Made by a program: the position numbers and the translations under genes. This document shows positions 52,418 to 64,000 of a DNA stretch of 64,000 bases, in pieces. The DNA lies in assembly GCA_027422505.1 (NCBI GenBank), contig JAPQWV010000002.1, forward strand, positions 26,018,501 to 26,082,500, in the 5' to 3' direction. Source of the stretch: Craterostigma plantagineum. Its lineage: Eukaryota > Streptophyta > Magnoliopsida > Lamiales > Linderniaceae. The notes under the pieces are model-generated. The model was not told the origin of the DNA. It made no database searches and was given only the letters and a program-made list of their open reading frames with translations. Positions within the stretch are counted from its first letter, which is position 1, and each line of letters begins with the position of its first letter.

Positions 52418-54222
52418 GCTTGCTGCTAGCTATCTTAGAAAGAGAGTTAATGGATTATTGGGATTTGAGATTTGTGAAATAACGGAGAATGATCGATGGA
52501 TGAAGTGTGAGCTTATGAGGAAAGTGGCGAGCAATAAAATATAGAGCATATACGGCTGTCTGAGAATCTTTGTCTATTTGTATATATACACGCCAATCTA
52601 TGATCTGTAAATAATAATAATTTTAATTTTATATTATCCATAAGATCATGATCACTCAAGCTCTTGTAAGTTGTATTGTATTGTAGGGTCCTTTGACAAT
52701 TATGTGGTGAAGAGGGTCGTGGTGTGTATATATTAAAATAATATTCATGAAATATCGTAAAATCTATTCTTGATAGATAGATCATATAAAATATAGGCCG
52801 GCAGTGGTGTGTCACCTACAACTTACAAGAATGATTCGTCTGGTGAAAATTTTGTTAATATAATAGTTTTTTGGTCTGAATCTAAATCTCATTGTCGATT
52901 ATATGATACCTTTTGGCCATATATTTTGAGCCAAGTTGGTACAGTACAGAATTAATCTCAAAGAGATTAAGTGTAATAACTCGTAACCATTTTGTGAATG
53001 AATACCTATTTGACTTATCCCTCCAAAAAATGAACTGTTTTTAAGTTAAAAGAAGTTAGAATTTGGTATGGTCGGCTGTGTAGAGCGGACGTGTTAAGAT
53101 TGTTTAATGCCGAGTTGCTTCAATCTGAATATTTGTCGGAATATAATGTTGTAATTCAACAAGAGTTACTCACGGGATTATAATTAATTTATTAATTAGC
53201 GCTATGGGTGAATGATTCTGTGCAGTTTTTTAGTGATTGTTGAACGGCTGAAATTCTATACTTTGACTAGTGCACGTGGTGTCATTATTTTGGGATCAAT
53301 GAACTTACCATCAGCGAAGAATGTTCGTAAATTAATCTATTTATGTACTTATTTTCTGCCTTTAGGATGACATCATATGATGAACCACTATTAGTGTGCG
53401 TCTGAAGTAAATAACATTATTTATAGTGAAGATCGAGTAGTAATAATACAACTGCAAAATACTCCCTCCGTCCTGGTAATATATGAACATTTGGAATTGG
53501 GTTCGGTTTTAAGAAAATATTTTAATAGTATAGAGGAAGAAAAGTGTATGTGTGTGTCACGTCTTTTAAGAATATTTAATGTTATTATATTGATTGTGTG
53601 TGATAGTTTTTACTAAATATGGAAATGTATAAAAGATAATGGGACGCCCGATTTGGTAAAATGTACAAAAGTTACCGGGACGGAGGTAGTATAAACTTTC
53701 CGAATAAAGAAATGCGTGAAAGGGTATCTCTAATCTCAGCTATCTATTGGCTTCAATTCAAGTAGAATTAAAAAGGAGTACAATAATAGGATAAATACAT
53801 TAAAGAAAAAACTATGCATAGTACGATACGATCACATCTTATAACAAGAAAGTGATTGATTTTGAAATATGTAAAATACATGAAACCTAGGGAGACATAT
53901 ACCTAAATTCCAGGGAAATGTATTCCTCTTTCGGCTTCTGATCAAAATAAGATATTCAAGATGTGACTGGAAATATAATCGAAATCTTTTGAACAATCAT
54001 AATGACTAAATTCATTTTACTAGATACTAATGCTCATTCATAGATCACAGGCGAATCTTTCTATTCTATCATATCTTGTGAAAAACTCTTATATTCTGTG
54101 ATGTATGATGGCTTTCATTAAAGCCCATGAAGACAGAACAAACAAGGATCAAACTGCTTTGTGTAAAGAAAATATTTGCAAGAAATCAGACCTTTTTACG
54201 ATCCCCAAAATTCGACGGTTGC
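52418..54222. other. Intergenic: Dof upstream region and 3' flank of the TPR gene
   Basis: 1.8 kb without a gene. Includes the Dof promoter or leader and the MITE at 53460-53690. Many AAAG and AT-rich stretches, none of which I can assign as functional. Confidence 0.55.
53460..53690. mobile_element. Stowaway-like MITE
   Basis: About 230 bp with terminal inverted repeats TACTCCCTCCGTCCTGG and, reverse-complemented, TACCTCCGTCCCGG. TA target dinucleotides lie at both ends. No coding capacity. Confidence 0.85.
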
Positions 54223-56653
54223 TTACAGCAGTAGTCTCAACTCGGATACACAGGAAACTAACGCCTCTTGCACCAGGCGATTCCCAGATTCCATATGAAG
54301 TGCGTCTTCGTACAAACGCCTAGCTTGCTGTAATAACTTGATCTTTTCTTTACTATTCCTCGGCCTTAATCGAGATCTTTGCTGGAGGGCATCGCCCCAT
54401 CGGAAAAGAGCTGTAAATAATCGAGCGTTTTGTTCAAAACCCAACATTTTACGGGGAAAATTTGCTGAGATTATCATTCTAAGTTTTACTCACCGTCAGG
54501 GGCATGAGTGTTGCTTTTGGCCAACATGGCATCGAATTTGTCAATGGCAGCCAAGAAAACATTGTCAGCGTCTTGAGCAGCATTCTGAACACGATAGAAA
54601 TGCATTTAAGTTTTGCTCAAACAGTAGTTAAATGAGTGTATGAAACTAATGCGATATATTCAAACTTAATTTGTCCGAGATGTAACTTGGAAACATAGCA
54701 CAAATAAGAATAGATACTTGTGTTTAGGATGATACTTACGGGACCGATATCTGCAATCAATTGAGCACGAAACCCAAGGGCGAGGCCCCAATTGTAAAGG
54801 GATCTCAGATCATTCCCATCGATTGATAAGGCTGATCTGTATGTTCTTCCAGCTTTAATAAGCAGCTCTTCGCATTCTTCGCAAACACTCACAAGCATGG
54901 AAGTAATCTTTTCTTTATTAGCAAGCTTAGAATTAGATAGAGATTCATCGAAATCATCCATGTATAGTGGATCTGTTCTTGACAGTAGGGATCTCAACTC
55001 TCTGCTGATCGTCAGTTTAAGCTCTCCATGGAGAAGATATGTATTCCCTAACTGAGCGACAGCTGTTAAACTCATAGGTCTCATGTCGATGGCTTTTGTG
55101 AGTAGCACGGCAGATTTATTCAGTGCATAGCCTGCAGAACCATCATCGACTCGCTTTCTAAAAAGATCTTTAGCTTTCCTCAAAAGGTGATGAGCTTCAC
55201 CAAGATAACTATCAAACTTCAGATCGTCGTCTGTTCCTGACGATGGATGATTATTCTCATGCACATAGTCATCATAGGTGGAGGAAGCATTCCTTCGCAG
55301 ATCAAGCATTTCCTTTTTGAAATTAGTCCTCTGGGAATCTATTCGGTCCTCAGCAAATTGAGACTGCAAATAGCTTTGATCAAATGTTTCCTGTTTCTGG
55401 ATCCAACTAGACGAAGCTGCAGATCTTCTGTGTTTCATACTGATACTAAAATCGACAGAATCATAAGAACTGTTGTGGAATTTGGCTTTCTCAAAACCAT
55501 CCCTGTAATCCTTCATATGAAAATCTTGACCATTTACAAATCTTGATGTGTTGCTTCCATAAGCATAGGACTTCTCTTCAGAAACTTCCTTAGCAGTATC
55601 AAATTTCTCATACAGATTCCTTGTCTTAGTCTCAGAACCTAGATTCTCCATTCTAATCCTACCATTCAAAACATCTTCATCATCAATGAACTCTGCAGAC
55701 GTATCAGCTTCCTTATTTTTAAACTGATCGTTCACTGAGGAATCCAAGGACCTTTGTTTGATAGAGTCAGCTAATATATTAGTCCTCTTTCGATCATTCA
55801 CTTCAGTATCAACCACTTCCTTCTTTCCCGAACCTTTAACTTTAATAGCCCTTGAACTATCAATATTTTCGCCAAAGAAACCGCCGAAAAATGCAGGGAA
55901 AGAAAACCCCTTACTTTTTACCCTTGTCGGCTCAGAACTCGATCCATTCTCATTCTCTTGTCTTACAGAGGATAAGTCACGAGCACAACCATCAACGATC
56001 TTTATCGCATTCAACGAATTCTCATGCACAGATTCTGCTAATTCCATATAGCATTCTAAATCACTCACAGTAACTTGATTACAGCCAATACTTCCCCTAA
56101 TATTATTCTTTAAAGTGGAAATTTTCGAACTTTGTCCATTTAGTTTATCCAATAATACCCTCAATTTCTCATCTATACCTCCCAATCTTTCATCAGAAAC
56201 ATTCCTTCTCCTTTCGCTCAGCCCCAAACCTGCCAAGGGACCCCCTTTGACCAACCCGATTGAAAATCCAAGAGCAAACACAACAGCGCAGGCCGGAAAC
56301 ACAATAAGCGACGAAACCTTAACTCTAGAAACTGCCAATGCACAGATAAAGCCAAATAAATACACAAACGCATACTTCTTATCGCCAATTCCCAGATAAC
56401 TAAAGAATTTCTGAAGCTGATTCGAAGCAGGAGAGTTCCCGGACTCGCACTGAAGATCGTCCCAACCAGCGTAGCTCACTGACGGAGGACACGTGGCAGA
56501 ACACAAGATTCGTGCTTTGCAGGCATAGTGGTGTCTCTTGGATGGAATTTCGAGCCACCTTCGATCACCTCTCGCTGAAAACAAGAAAAAGTTACAGGGT
56601 CTCAGCTGAGGAAACAAAGTGTTTGCGGGTTTATTGTAGATCGCGGTTTGCAT
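54223..56653 (-). CDS. Plastid-targeted TPR-like membrane protein, function unknown
   Basis: Three exons, 56653-54740, 54584-54494 and 54410-54223, join in frame to 730 residues. Start at ATG 56653 gives a transit-peptide-like N-terminus (MQTAIYNKPANTLFPQLRPC, Ser/Arg-rich, few acids); an ATG at 56911 is in frame but its leader contains a GA-repeat-like ERERE and is less likely. Two membrane spans at about 94-109 and 114-135 (FGFICALAVSRV, FPACAVVFALGFSIGL). The central 200-480 region is charged and low complexity. The C-terminal third has TPR-like helices (AYLLRKAKDLFRKR-like stretch, AVAQLGNTYLLHGELKL, LYNWGLALGFRAQLI, LFRWGDALQQRSRL, LYEDALHMESGNRLVQEAL). TPRs usually mediate protein contacts; partners unknown. 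Confidence 0.8.
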
Positions 56654-56732
56654 TTCTGGTTTGGGAGCACAAATAGCATCGGAAATTGGGACCAACTGAA
56701 GAACTCTCCTGAGCTGAGCTACGTTGGTTGAT

Positions 56733-56870
56733 GACTCTCTCTCTCTCTCAATTGCAAGGAAAAAGACATATGGGCCTCGGCCCATATACAAAACCAAATA
56801 GTATGCTTTATTGGGCCTGAAGGTGCAACTAGCAAAAGCCCAAATGTTGCTGCAGGCCCATAAACCTTCT
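56733..56870 (-). promoter_or_regulatory. GA-repeat leader and site II-type motifs of the TPR gene
   Basis: A CT/GA run at 56733-56749 and three GGCCCA or TGGGCC-type motifs at about 56773-56863 lie within 220 nt upstream of the chosen ATG. Such motifs are common in plant genes for organelle-directed proteins. Confidence 0.5.
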
Positions 56871-56911
56871 AAAACATCAGTCACGGATGCAATTAGGACA
56901 ACATTATCCAC

Positions 56912-58039
56912 TTGTTAACGGGAGATAATCTTTGGGAAAGATGCGACACATTTACAAAGATGTGTAAGAAAATATCAGGTAAAACCATCGAAAATCTCAA
57001 GATATTTATTAGTTATCCTAAAGATATGTACTTTATCTCTAATCCACTTAATCACACACCGTCCAATAACTTATCTCATGCCTTTCGGATATTCTAGTTT
57101 TATGATGTGAGTCACGATGCCATTACATCAAGTGAGAGCTTCGATTTAGTCAACAGTCAGCGACTTGTATTCTCTTCCTTACAAGTGGCCGTTTTAATGG
57201 TTTTTTTTCGAGTGTGAATGATTTGAAGTTGGAACGTACGTTTAGAACTTGAGCATATCTCTAATAACCAACTGTCACAAACTAACTCTTAACCGTATGA
57301 ATACGATATTTATTTAATAGATAGATTTTGCGGACACGTACAACATCAAACAAAACAAACTTTTATGGTACGTGTCGGTTGGATTCGCAATTCTTGAATA
57401 AACCCTAATTAATGCGTAGATTTTTGAATTTTGAGATGTGATATGAATAAGGCCGTCAACGGTTACGCTCGTACTTTTTATTATTGTTAGTGTTAAAAAT
57501 GACATTCTTGTAGGGTATGCCAATTTAATATCTACATTCCCAACAAATTAAAAAGGCAAAAATGCACTGACTGCTAGAAAATAGATAATGTAGCTGTATA
57601 AAATTACAAGATAATGGTCGGTTCCAATTAGGGTAGAACAAGTGTTTTCAAAAGGTCAAGCTCTTTCTACCATTTTCCATCTTAATATATATTTTCACGT
57701 ATAGATATGAAAAAAACACGGTGCTACATACTTGGACAAACCCATTGTAACAGAATATTCCACACAAACTCGAGTGAAGCGCAGACAAGTCCAAATATCA
57801 TCGTATCTGTTGATCAACTGTACAACTACCTTCATATATAACAGAACTAATTTTTAATATGATTAAAAAATACACGTGTATAGTAGTATGATCATAGCCC
57901 ACAAACCGCGTTTGATATTATTCCCATGCCTATAAGTAACACATATTCTTCCTATTTGAATTTCACAACAAAAGCCATAGCTTTCTTTTGTTTCCTTTCA
58001 TCGTCCTTACAGACTCTCTATTAACCGCAAAAGCTACAT
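56912..58039. other. Intergenic, no gene seen
   Basis: AT-rich divergent intergenic region between the TPR gene (minus) and the DUF4408 gene (plus). No repeat or RNA gene recognised. Confidence 0.6.
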
Positions 58040-58891
58040 ATGTGTTCTTCTTCCATAAACATCGCAAGTACACCGTCATCAGTGAAGCTACTTCTCATGT
58101 CAGTTAGTGTCATGTCCTTAGCCGCCATAGTATGGTTGAAACTCTGTGGTTCGATTTCAATGAACGATGAAGGTATTAATCCTATGATAATATGGTCCGT
58201 AATCGTTCCATGGTTAAAGCCACCTTACCTTTACATAACCCTCCACTTCATCATCATCACCATAGGAATCTCCTCATGCTTCAGCAGCCAGCGTGATGAT
58301 CGTCGTTCTCCGACAAGCTCCATAGATTCATGTGATATTAAAGCAGAAGCTGATTCTTTTGAGCCGTTGGATCGCCTCCGTGAGTCGCCGGTGGATGAGG
58401 AAGAACAATCAACGGTGGTGGTGGAGGAGGGAGGTGGTGGCACAGTTGATCATGTGAAAGATGAAGATGACGATGCGATCATTTATCTAGTTAATGAATC
58501 AGCTGATTATGATGATGATGAGGTAGAAAGAAGAGGAGATGATGCTGAAGATGTTGATGAGTACAAAGTGGTCGACGAAGCTGATGAGAAATTGCCAGAA
58601 ATTAGTCATGGTTTCGAAGAGACTGGTCTTCGTTGTAATAATGATGATGAGTCGAAGCATCTTCAGACGCTAGAGAGTACGTGGAAGATGATAACAGATA
58701 AGAGCCGTTGCTTGGGAATGTCCCACAGCCACGTGTACGGGTCTAAACACGGGTCGACGGAGATTCAGAAAGAGATTTCATCGGGTCAAGAAGAACTGAA
58801 CCGTCGGGTTGAGGAGTTCATCAATAAAATCAATCGAGACTTGAGAATGGAGAGAGAAAGGTCGTTGAATCAACATATACAGACCTATTGA
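58040..58891 (+). CDS. DUF4408/DUF761 family protein
   Basis: Intronless, 283 residues from ATG 58040. The N-terminus holds a DUF4408-like pair of membrane segments (about 16-38 LLLMSVSVMSLAAIVWLKLC and 48-80 PMIIWSVIVPWLKPPYLYIT). The middle is very acidic (DDDDAIIYLVNESADYDDDE). The C-terminus is the DUF761 block typical of cotton-fibre-expressed-like proteins (QEELNRRVEEFINKINRDLR). Families of this layout are plant-only and mostly uncharacterised, some linked to stress or growth control. An AU- and purine-rich leader precedes the start. No anomaly. Confidence 0.85.
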   Translation: MCSSSINIASTPSSVKLLLMSVSVMSLAAIVWLKLCGSISMNDEGINPMIIWSVIVPWLKPPYLYITLHFIIITIGISSCFSSQRDDRRSPTSSIDSCDIKAEADSFEPLDRLRESPVDEEEQSTVVVEEGGGGTVDHVKDEDDDAIIYLVNESADYDDDEVERRGDDAEDVDEYKVVDEADEKLPEISHGFEETGLRCNNDDESKHLQTLESTWKMITDKSRCLGMSHSHVYGSKHGSTEIQKEISSGQEELNRRVEEFINKINRDLRMERERSLNQHIQTY

Positions 58892-59164
58892 TTTACGGTT
58901 TACATTAGATTATGAGCTTTGTTTTCGAAATTAGGTTGTTGACTATACACTGTATTTTATGAAAATATCAATGTACATGTATTTATTCAAGTCTCTAATA
59001 TAGTACTTATTATATTTTGTAAATGTGAGATAAACCCAAAAAGAAGTTCAGAAAAAAATGTATTTTCGAGTACAACACCAAATTGCAACAAAGTACAAGC
59101 TCCCACAGCAGACCGAATATATGCTGAAACCCTGAGATTACTGAAACAGAAGCAAATTCGTGCG
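58892..59164. other. Short intergenic region
   Basis: 3' UTR of the DUF4408/DUF761 gene and promoter or leader of the Nol12 gene. Nothing further recognised. Confidence 0.5.
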
Positions 59165-60217
59165 ATGGAGGTTGCGGGCGGCGAAGAGGGAACTGTGCCC
59201 CAGCGTGGGCGGCATATAAAGAAGAGGGCTCTTAGGAACAAGTCTCTATCACTATCTTTCAATGAAAAAGATCTCAAGTAGGAATCATACTACTACCGAG
59301 CGATTATTTTTTTCTTTTTGTGCTTGTGGGTGCTGTGTAGGGATTTTATAATTTATGTGTATCTGCGTGTGGGTATGCAGCGATTTTGTGAATGGTTTCC
59401 ACAAGAGGAAGAAAAAGAGGAGAAGAGAAGCTCTGCACCAGCAGCAAGAAGCTGAGCGGCGCAAACTAATCGAGCTCCGTAAAAAGGTTTCATCTTTACC
59501 TTCTTTTTTTTTTTTAGTTTTCATCCCTGTTAGATTTAGAGCCTCGTTGGGTTTGCGTTAATTTGGAGAATCTCTGTCCTTTTGATAATCTTCACTGATT
59601 ATGTTTTAGATTCTTGAAGCCCCCAAATCATAGTGAATGACAAGAGTAGTGCTATTTACGTGCAAATCACAACTATGTCGATTGTCTCGAAGCTTGCAGT
59701 TTGTACTGATTAGTTTCTTACAATAAATTACCGCAGCGAAAAATGGAAAGAGATTTCGTGATATATGGTGGAGCTCCTCCACCTGATACAGAAGATGTGG
59801 ACCAATCTGATGAGGGCCAAGACGAAGATGGCAAACCTGGCGATTTGGTTTCAGGTTTCATCTATTCTGCTAACTTCTACCTTCACTAATATTGATGATC
59901 CTATTACAATATTCAATGTGAAAGTTATAATCTGAACATGGATGTGTTTCTTTGTCTATATAGGAACAACAACGTATGGCAATGGTGAAGTTGAAGTCAC
60001 CGTTACGACTAGTGAAATAACTCGCCAAGAAGAATACCCCATTAATAAAATGCCCGAATTGGAGAATCATCGGTCCACAGAAGTATTTCAGAAGACCAAA
60101 CCGAAGGTTTCCATTGGCAAGAAGCAGCAAAACAAAGGTTCAAAGGTGGGTTCTCGAGGCAGAGCTCGTGGTAAAAGAGATAAAACCAAGGGGAAGACAA
60201 AGAACAAGAGACACTAA
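59165..60217 (+). CDS. Nol12/Rrp17-type ribosomal RNA-processing protein
   Basis: Nucleolar protein family (yeast Rrp17, human NOL12) involved in pre-rRNA 5'-end processing during large-subunit assembly. Exons 59165-59277, 59381-59486, 59737-59854 and 59964-60217 join in frame (196 residues). The conserved Nol12 core spans residues about 18-75: KKRALRNKSLSLSFNEKDL, DFVNGFHKRKKKRRREALHQ and EAERRKLIELRKKRKMERDF. The C-terminus is strongly basic (GSRGRARGKRDKTKGKTKNK), fitting nucleolar localisation and RNA binding. Length is close to plant homologues. No defect. Confidence 0.87.
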
Positions 60218-60636
60218 CTAGCCTTGTCCTATTCATATATATCATGGGTACTTCAGAATCCTTATGTTTTTCACTTGACAATTGAGCGTGCGTGTCTTTG
60301 TTATACTAACAAATTAAGCATTATTTTTGGACCTAAAGGTCGAGTCTTTATTTATTTCCCATGAACCAAGAAAATTCGGAGTCCGAGCATACCGCAATTT
60401 AATTTAATCAGTAGGTAACTAAAGAGAAGGATTAATAAATAAAAGGCATCTTTTTCTTTATTCCAAAACCGTCACAAGTTCACAGATAAAAGTCCCAGAA
60501 GAGAACAAGAAAGGAACAGAGAACAAAAATATTACACAGTTGAGCATCATCTTCAATACTTGTTGTTCCTCGTCCATGATATATGGTGTTTGTATATTGA
60601 GAAACAGTTGACTAACATGAAACATAGGCTTGCTGC
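60218..60636. other. Intergenic between convergent Nol12 and eIF3j genes
   Basis: Probably both 3' UTRs. No gene recognised. Confidence 0.5.
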
Positions 60637-61793
60637 TCACATAAACTCATACTCATCATAATCATCATATGTATTAGCTGCAATATCATCATCTGGCTTG
60701 CCAATATGTAGTTGCTTCTTTTTTCCACCTGTAACAGAAAACTGTTAGCTGCAATGTCGAGTTAGGGCGCGGGAATGTTATGATTAAGAAATCAAAGTAC
60801 CTGTTTTCTTTTTGCCTGCAGTAGCTTCCTTTTCAGCTTTAATTTTCTCATTAGCAATTGCAGTAACGGAGGAGGATATTTCCTTGGCATCTGAACCTTT
60901 CAGAGAACTCATTGACAGTCTCATTATTGTCTTCAGCAATCCAATATAATGGTAGCTTTTCTGTAACAGGCGAGACATTGATCCTATGATTCTGTGGAAA
61001 GCATTGAGCCTATTAAAAGAAGGGTAAATATAACTATCAGAAACCTCATAAGGGCGAAGCCTATCAGCTATCAGTTCTGCGTATTCTGTGAAGTCGCTTT
61101 CAGTTTTGGGGATGAAGTTATCAAGACTCTTGTCGTCGCCCTTCTTGCCAAATAATTCCTTGGTGGACTTAAAATCAGCTTCTTCGACAAGCCTTTGCTG
61201 GCGAAGCTTTTCCTCTATAGGATCTAATGGTGTCTCCTTTAGAGATTCAACAGCCTTCCCTTTCTTTTCATTCGGTTTTGGCTCACTCTTCTTGGGTGGT
61301 TTTTCAACAGGTGGAGGCTCAGCTTTAGGTACCTGAAAAATAATTATTTCACAATGTTAATAATACAAACTCAACCCCAAAATAAGGCAGTAAATTAAGA
61401 TCCAACAAGGAGGAAAATATGTCTCAGAATCAGTCACCGATCAACAAGTGCACATACATAGAATGGTGAATACAATATTGTATATCATTAGTGAATTAAA
61501 GTGATCATCTTGGAAGGGTTTGAATTTTTGACAATAGTGAATACACATACAGGAGCAGGTTCATCTTCATCTTCCCAAGAATCCTTTACACCATCGTCTT
61601 CCACCTCTTCGTCATCCCAGTTGTTCTTCAGCTTTCCCACCTTTGTCAGAAGATCAGGAACAGGTTCATCCTCTGAATCACAAAAACCACACAAAACCAT
61701 CGATTTGATGGGCATTCAAATATCCTAAGAAATAAACAAGAAATAAACTTTCAGGTAACTCTCGAGGAAAGTATTATTACCCCAGTCGTCCAT
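60637..61793 (-). CDS. EIF3J: Eukaryotic translation initiation factor 3 subunit J
   Basis: eIF3j is a loosely attached eIF3 subunit that binds the 40S decoding centre and mRNA entry channel. Five exons, 61793-61781, 61672-61551, 61332-61045, 60960-60801 and 60728-60637, join in frame to 224 residues, the usual plant length. Sequence marks: N-terminal MDDWEDEPVPDLL and acidic WDDEEVEDDGVKDSWEDEDE; PLDPIEEKLRQQRLVEEADF; DNFIPKTESDFTEYAELIAD; KSYHYIGLLKTIMRLSMSSL; IANEKIKAEKEA; and the acidic terminal IGKPDDDIAANTYDDYDEYE-FM. The first coding exon is only 13 nt. The minus-strand leader lies at 61794 to about 62260. Confidence 0.92.
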
Positions 61794-62916
61794 TGAGCCT
61801 ATGTCACTTAAGATAGCAGTCACCAAATAAAATTTCCAATAACTGTATGTTGACAAAAAGGGGAAAGAAGTTAAGGTTGTGAGCCAAACCCACCAAAAGG
61901 AACAACACAAGTCCTAAACCCACATCAGATCCTAAAAATCACGCAGCAAACGAAGCAAATGATGACACAAATGACCAAACAAAAAAAATATTGAAGTACA
62001 ATTGGCCGCCTCAAATCAAACACGGAATTGAAATTGAGCGTGAAAACTGAATCCTAATAAAGATCAATACCCGATGAACCAAATCAGGAGCCGCTAAGTT
62101 AAAGGTGTAGTCTTGAGGCACTGAAAATCCAAATTGCGGAAAATCGAAATTTTTAGATAAATCCCTAATCAAATTTGATCAGAAGGAAGCTGGAAAGACG
62201 CAAACGGAGTTATGAACAGACCAACGAGAGAGACAGAGACGAGGATCGATTTGTGTTCTCGAAATATATAACTAAAATGACTGATCGGAGAGAGATTGAA
62301 GAGTCCAATCAATTCTCGGATTACATATTTTAATAAACATTAAGGAATATAAAAAGAAAATACTATCCAGGGCAGAATTGTCATTTAGTCTTTGACCAGG
62401 TTCAGAGTTTTAATCGTCAAAATCGGGTAATTAAAGGGTATAAAGATTGAATAGGTCAGCCTTGACTAGGATCATAATACTAAATCCAGACCGTTAGAAT
62501 GTGGCATACCATACACGTGTCTGAATCTTACATTCCCAAGGATTAATAAATGTGCACACGCTTATGACAGCAGAGACGAGTCGTGTATTCTGTCCCTTTG
62601 CAGCAACGGCTATTTTTTTGTTTTCAAACCCACGATTATAAAAATTCGAAATTGATTTTTATATTCATATCTCCCCCCTAAACTTTAAAATTAGGAGATA
62701 ATTAAAAGATATTTATAGCTGATCATCAACTGTTTCACTCACTCGTTCACATTATTCTCTCTCTTTGGTCGCTGGTAGCTCTCGCAGGAGAAAGACTTAC
62801 TGGCATTTATTCTTTTTGGGAATTTTACCTGGTTTTGAATTAGATATTGAGGGTGCTGCTGAGGTAGTTCGAAAGAATTCCGGCAATAAAATCAGGTCTT
62901 GGAGTTTGAAATAGAT
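61794..62916. promoter_or_regulatory. Divergent promoter region of eIF3j and the F-box gene
   Basis: 1.1 kb between divergent starts, including the eIF3j leader (to about 62250) and the F-box leader (from about 62750). No further gene or repeat recognised. Confidence 0.55.
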
Positions 62917-63632
62917 ATGGCGTCTTTGATGGATTGCGATTCGAATGTGAAGGAAGAAGAGTACGGCGCTGGGCTTGTGAGGAGTACATCTTTCGGGAGG
63001 AAAAGGGTTGCACTTTCAGATGCTTTCTTGATGTTCGAAGATCATGAGGATGCCTGCGCACCTCGTTTAAAAAGACAGTGCTTGGAAGGTTCGATCTTTT
63101 GGTCTGAAAAGCCTTCAATTGAAGACTTGCCTACGGAGATTCTGGTTAGTATATACAGTTTTGGGAATTGGATTAATTTATTTTAATACAAGGGTTTCGT
63201 TGATTGAATGCCATATAGCTTTGATTGCTGAAAGTGGTGTCATATGCAGGTTAAGATAGTTTGTGGTGTGGATCACAATGATCTGAAGAGCTTACTTTTC
63301 GTGTCCAAAGCTTTCAAGGAAGCGGTAAGATTGTAACTTGATCAGGTTTTTTTTTTTCCTGTCTCTTTGGGTAATATATTTGGTTGTATCAAAACGTGAT
63401 CTTTGATTCAATTTGGTGAAAAAAACAGACGATAAGAGCAAAGCAAACGCATTTTGACTATAGCACGCCGAGAAAGCGATCGCTTGCTCCTCTTTTCAGC
63501 TTTGAAAATCTGAGCGATCCTTATGAGATTGAAGCTCCAAATGCTCCAATGCAGCCGAAGAGGACTAAAAGCCTATTTAGCGCGAAGAAACTGTCCGAAA
63601 TCTCGGCCTCTTTATTTCGTTCCTTGTGGTGA
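62917..63632 (+). CDS. FBS1-type (stress-induced) F-box protein
   Basis: Substrate receptor of an SCF ubiquitin ligase; members of the F-BOX STRESS INDUCED family respond to stress and bind 14-3-3 proteins. Exons 62917-63144, 63250-63324 and 63429-63632 join in frame (168 residues). N-terminal LVRSTSFGRKRVALSDAF is the family's pre-F-box motif. The F-box is at about 65-102 (IEDLPTEILVKIVCGVDHND, LKSLLFVSKAFKEA). The C-terminus has HFDYSTPRK and EAPNAPMQPKRTK, family-typical blocks. The chosen ATG 62917 is the first Met; the frame is open upstream without an ATG. Short F-box and no substrate-binding repeat are normal for this family. Confidence 0.88.
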
Positions 63633-64000
63633 AAAGCTGGGCCGTGTTTCGGTAATGTAGGTAGGAAATGGAGGTTCAATTCTTTCAAGTTTTGCGCGGG
63701 GGATTGTTTTCTTTTTTTCTTTTTTTCTATGGTAGCATATTCTTATGTATAAATTGCTTGTGATCTTCAACCCTTCTTGTTGAAGATCTTGTTTTTCTTT
63801 TCAGTTTTTTGGATCTATGATATATATTTCATTTGATGCTAAACAAGGTAATAAGATACATATCATTAGTGCAGTCAGCCATTGGCAGGAAGTGAGTTCA
63901 CTTGAGTGATAAAGATTCTGTTTCTCAATATTTACATGGAAAGGTCGTAAAAGGTTCATACCGATGTGAATTTGTTTCGATATGCGTCTAGATTTTGTTG
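63633..64000 (+). other. 3' flank of the F-box gene to the window edge
   Basis: Probable 3' UTR with T-rich stretches. No further gene recognised before the edge. Confidence 0.5.

Noticed and set aside
56654..56911. Upstream start for the TPR-like protein
   Set aside because: The extension reads through a GA repeat and promoter-like site II motifs, while ATG 56653 gives a plausible transit peptide.

Overview
The window is nuclear DNA of a flowering plant, most likely a eudicot. The evidence is intron-rich genes with plant GT-AG junctions, plant-only families (Dof, CASP-like, DUF1218, PHO2/UBC24, CBL, DUF4408/DUF761), LTR retrotransposons primed by initiator tRNA-Met, hAT and Stowaway-like DNA elements, and a nuclear insert of plastid DNA. 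I cannot name the species. All coordinates and spliced models were read by eye without alignment software.

Positions 1 to about 41,000 are mostly repeats. Two Ty1/copia copies of one family lie in opposite orientation (1-2790 minus; LTR 11113-12910 plus). A young, non-autonomous Ty3/gypsy element (3842-11052, 5-bp target duplication) is nested in the plus copy. A coding-intact copia element (13367-17982) sits inside the 5' leader of a truncated PHO2-like copy (12911-19136), which is joined at about 19137 to a fragment of an oppositely oriented zeatin O-glucosyltransferase-like gene. Between 20.5 and 22.9 kb lie a mosaic plastid insert, an apparently intact tRNA-splicing endonuclease Sen54 gene, and an orphan first exon of a calcineurin B-like gene. 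A decayed 14.3-kb copia element (24871-39154) follows; it carries a nested hAT transposon (32405-36370) and a GC-rich hAT-type MITE (37519-38004).

Positions 41,000 to 64,000 are a gene-rich island: PHO2/UBC24-like E2 (+), CASP-like (-), a Cys-rich CX3C protein (+), a 60-residue small protein (-), DUF1218 membrane protein (+), Dof factor (-), plastid TPR-like protein (-), DUF4408/DUF761 protein (+), Nol12/Rrp17 (+), eIF3j (-) and an FBS1-type F-box protein (+).

The most interesting signal is the PHO2 pair. Both copies carry four sites resembling the miR399 target in the leader, the arrangement known for PHO2 in phosphate homeostasis. In the truncated copy a copia element inserted exactly at the 3' edge of the second site. 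Its GGCAT target duplication is the end of that site, and the intact paralogue preserves the empty site. The truncated locus therefore keeps a split miR399 array beside an LTR that could drive it, which makes it a candidate microRNA decoy or regulatory pseudogene.
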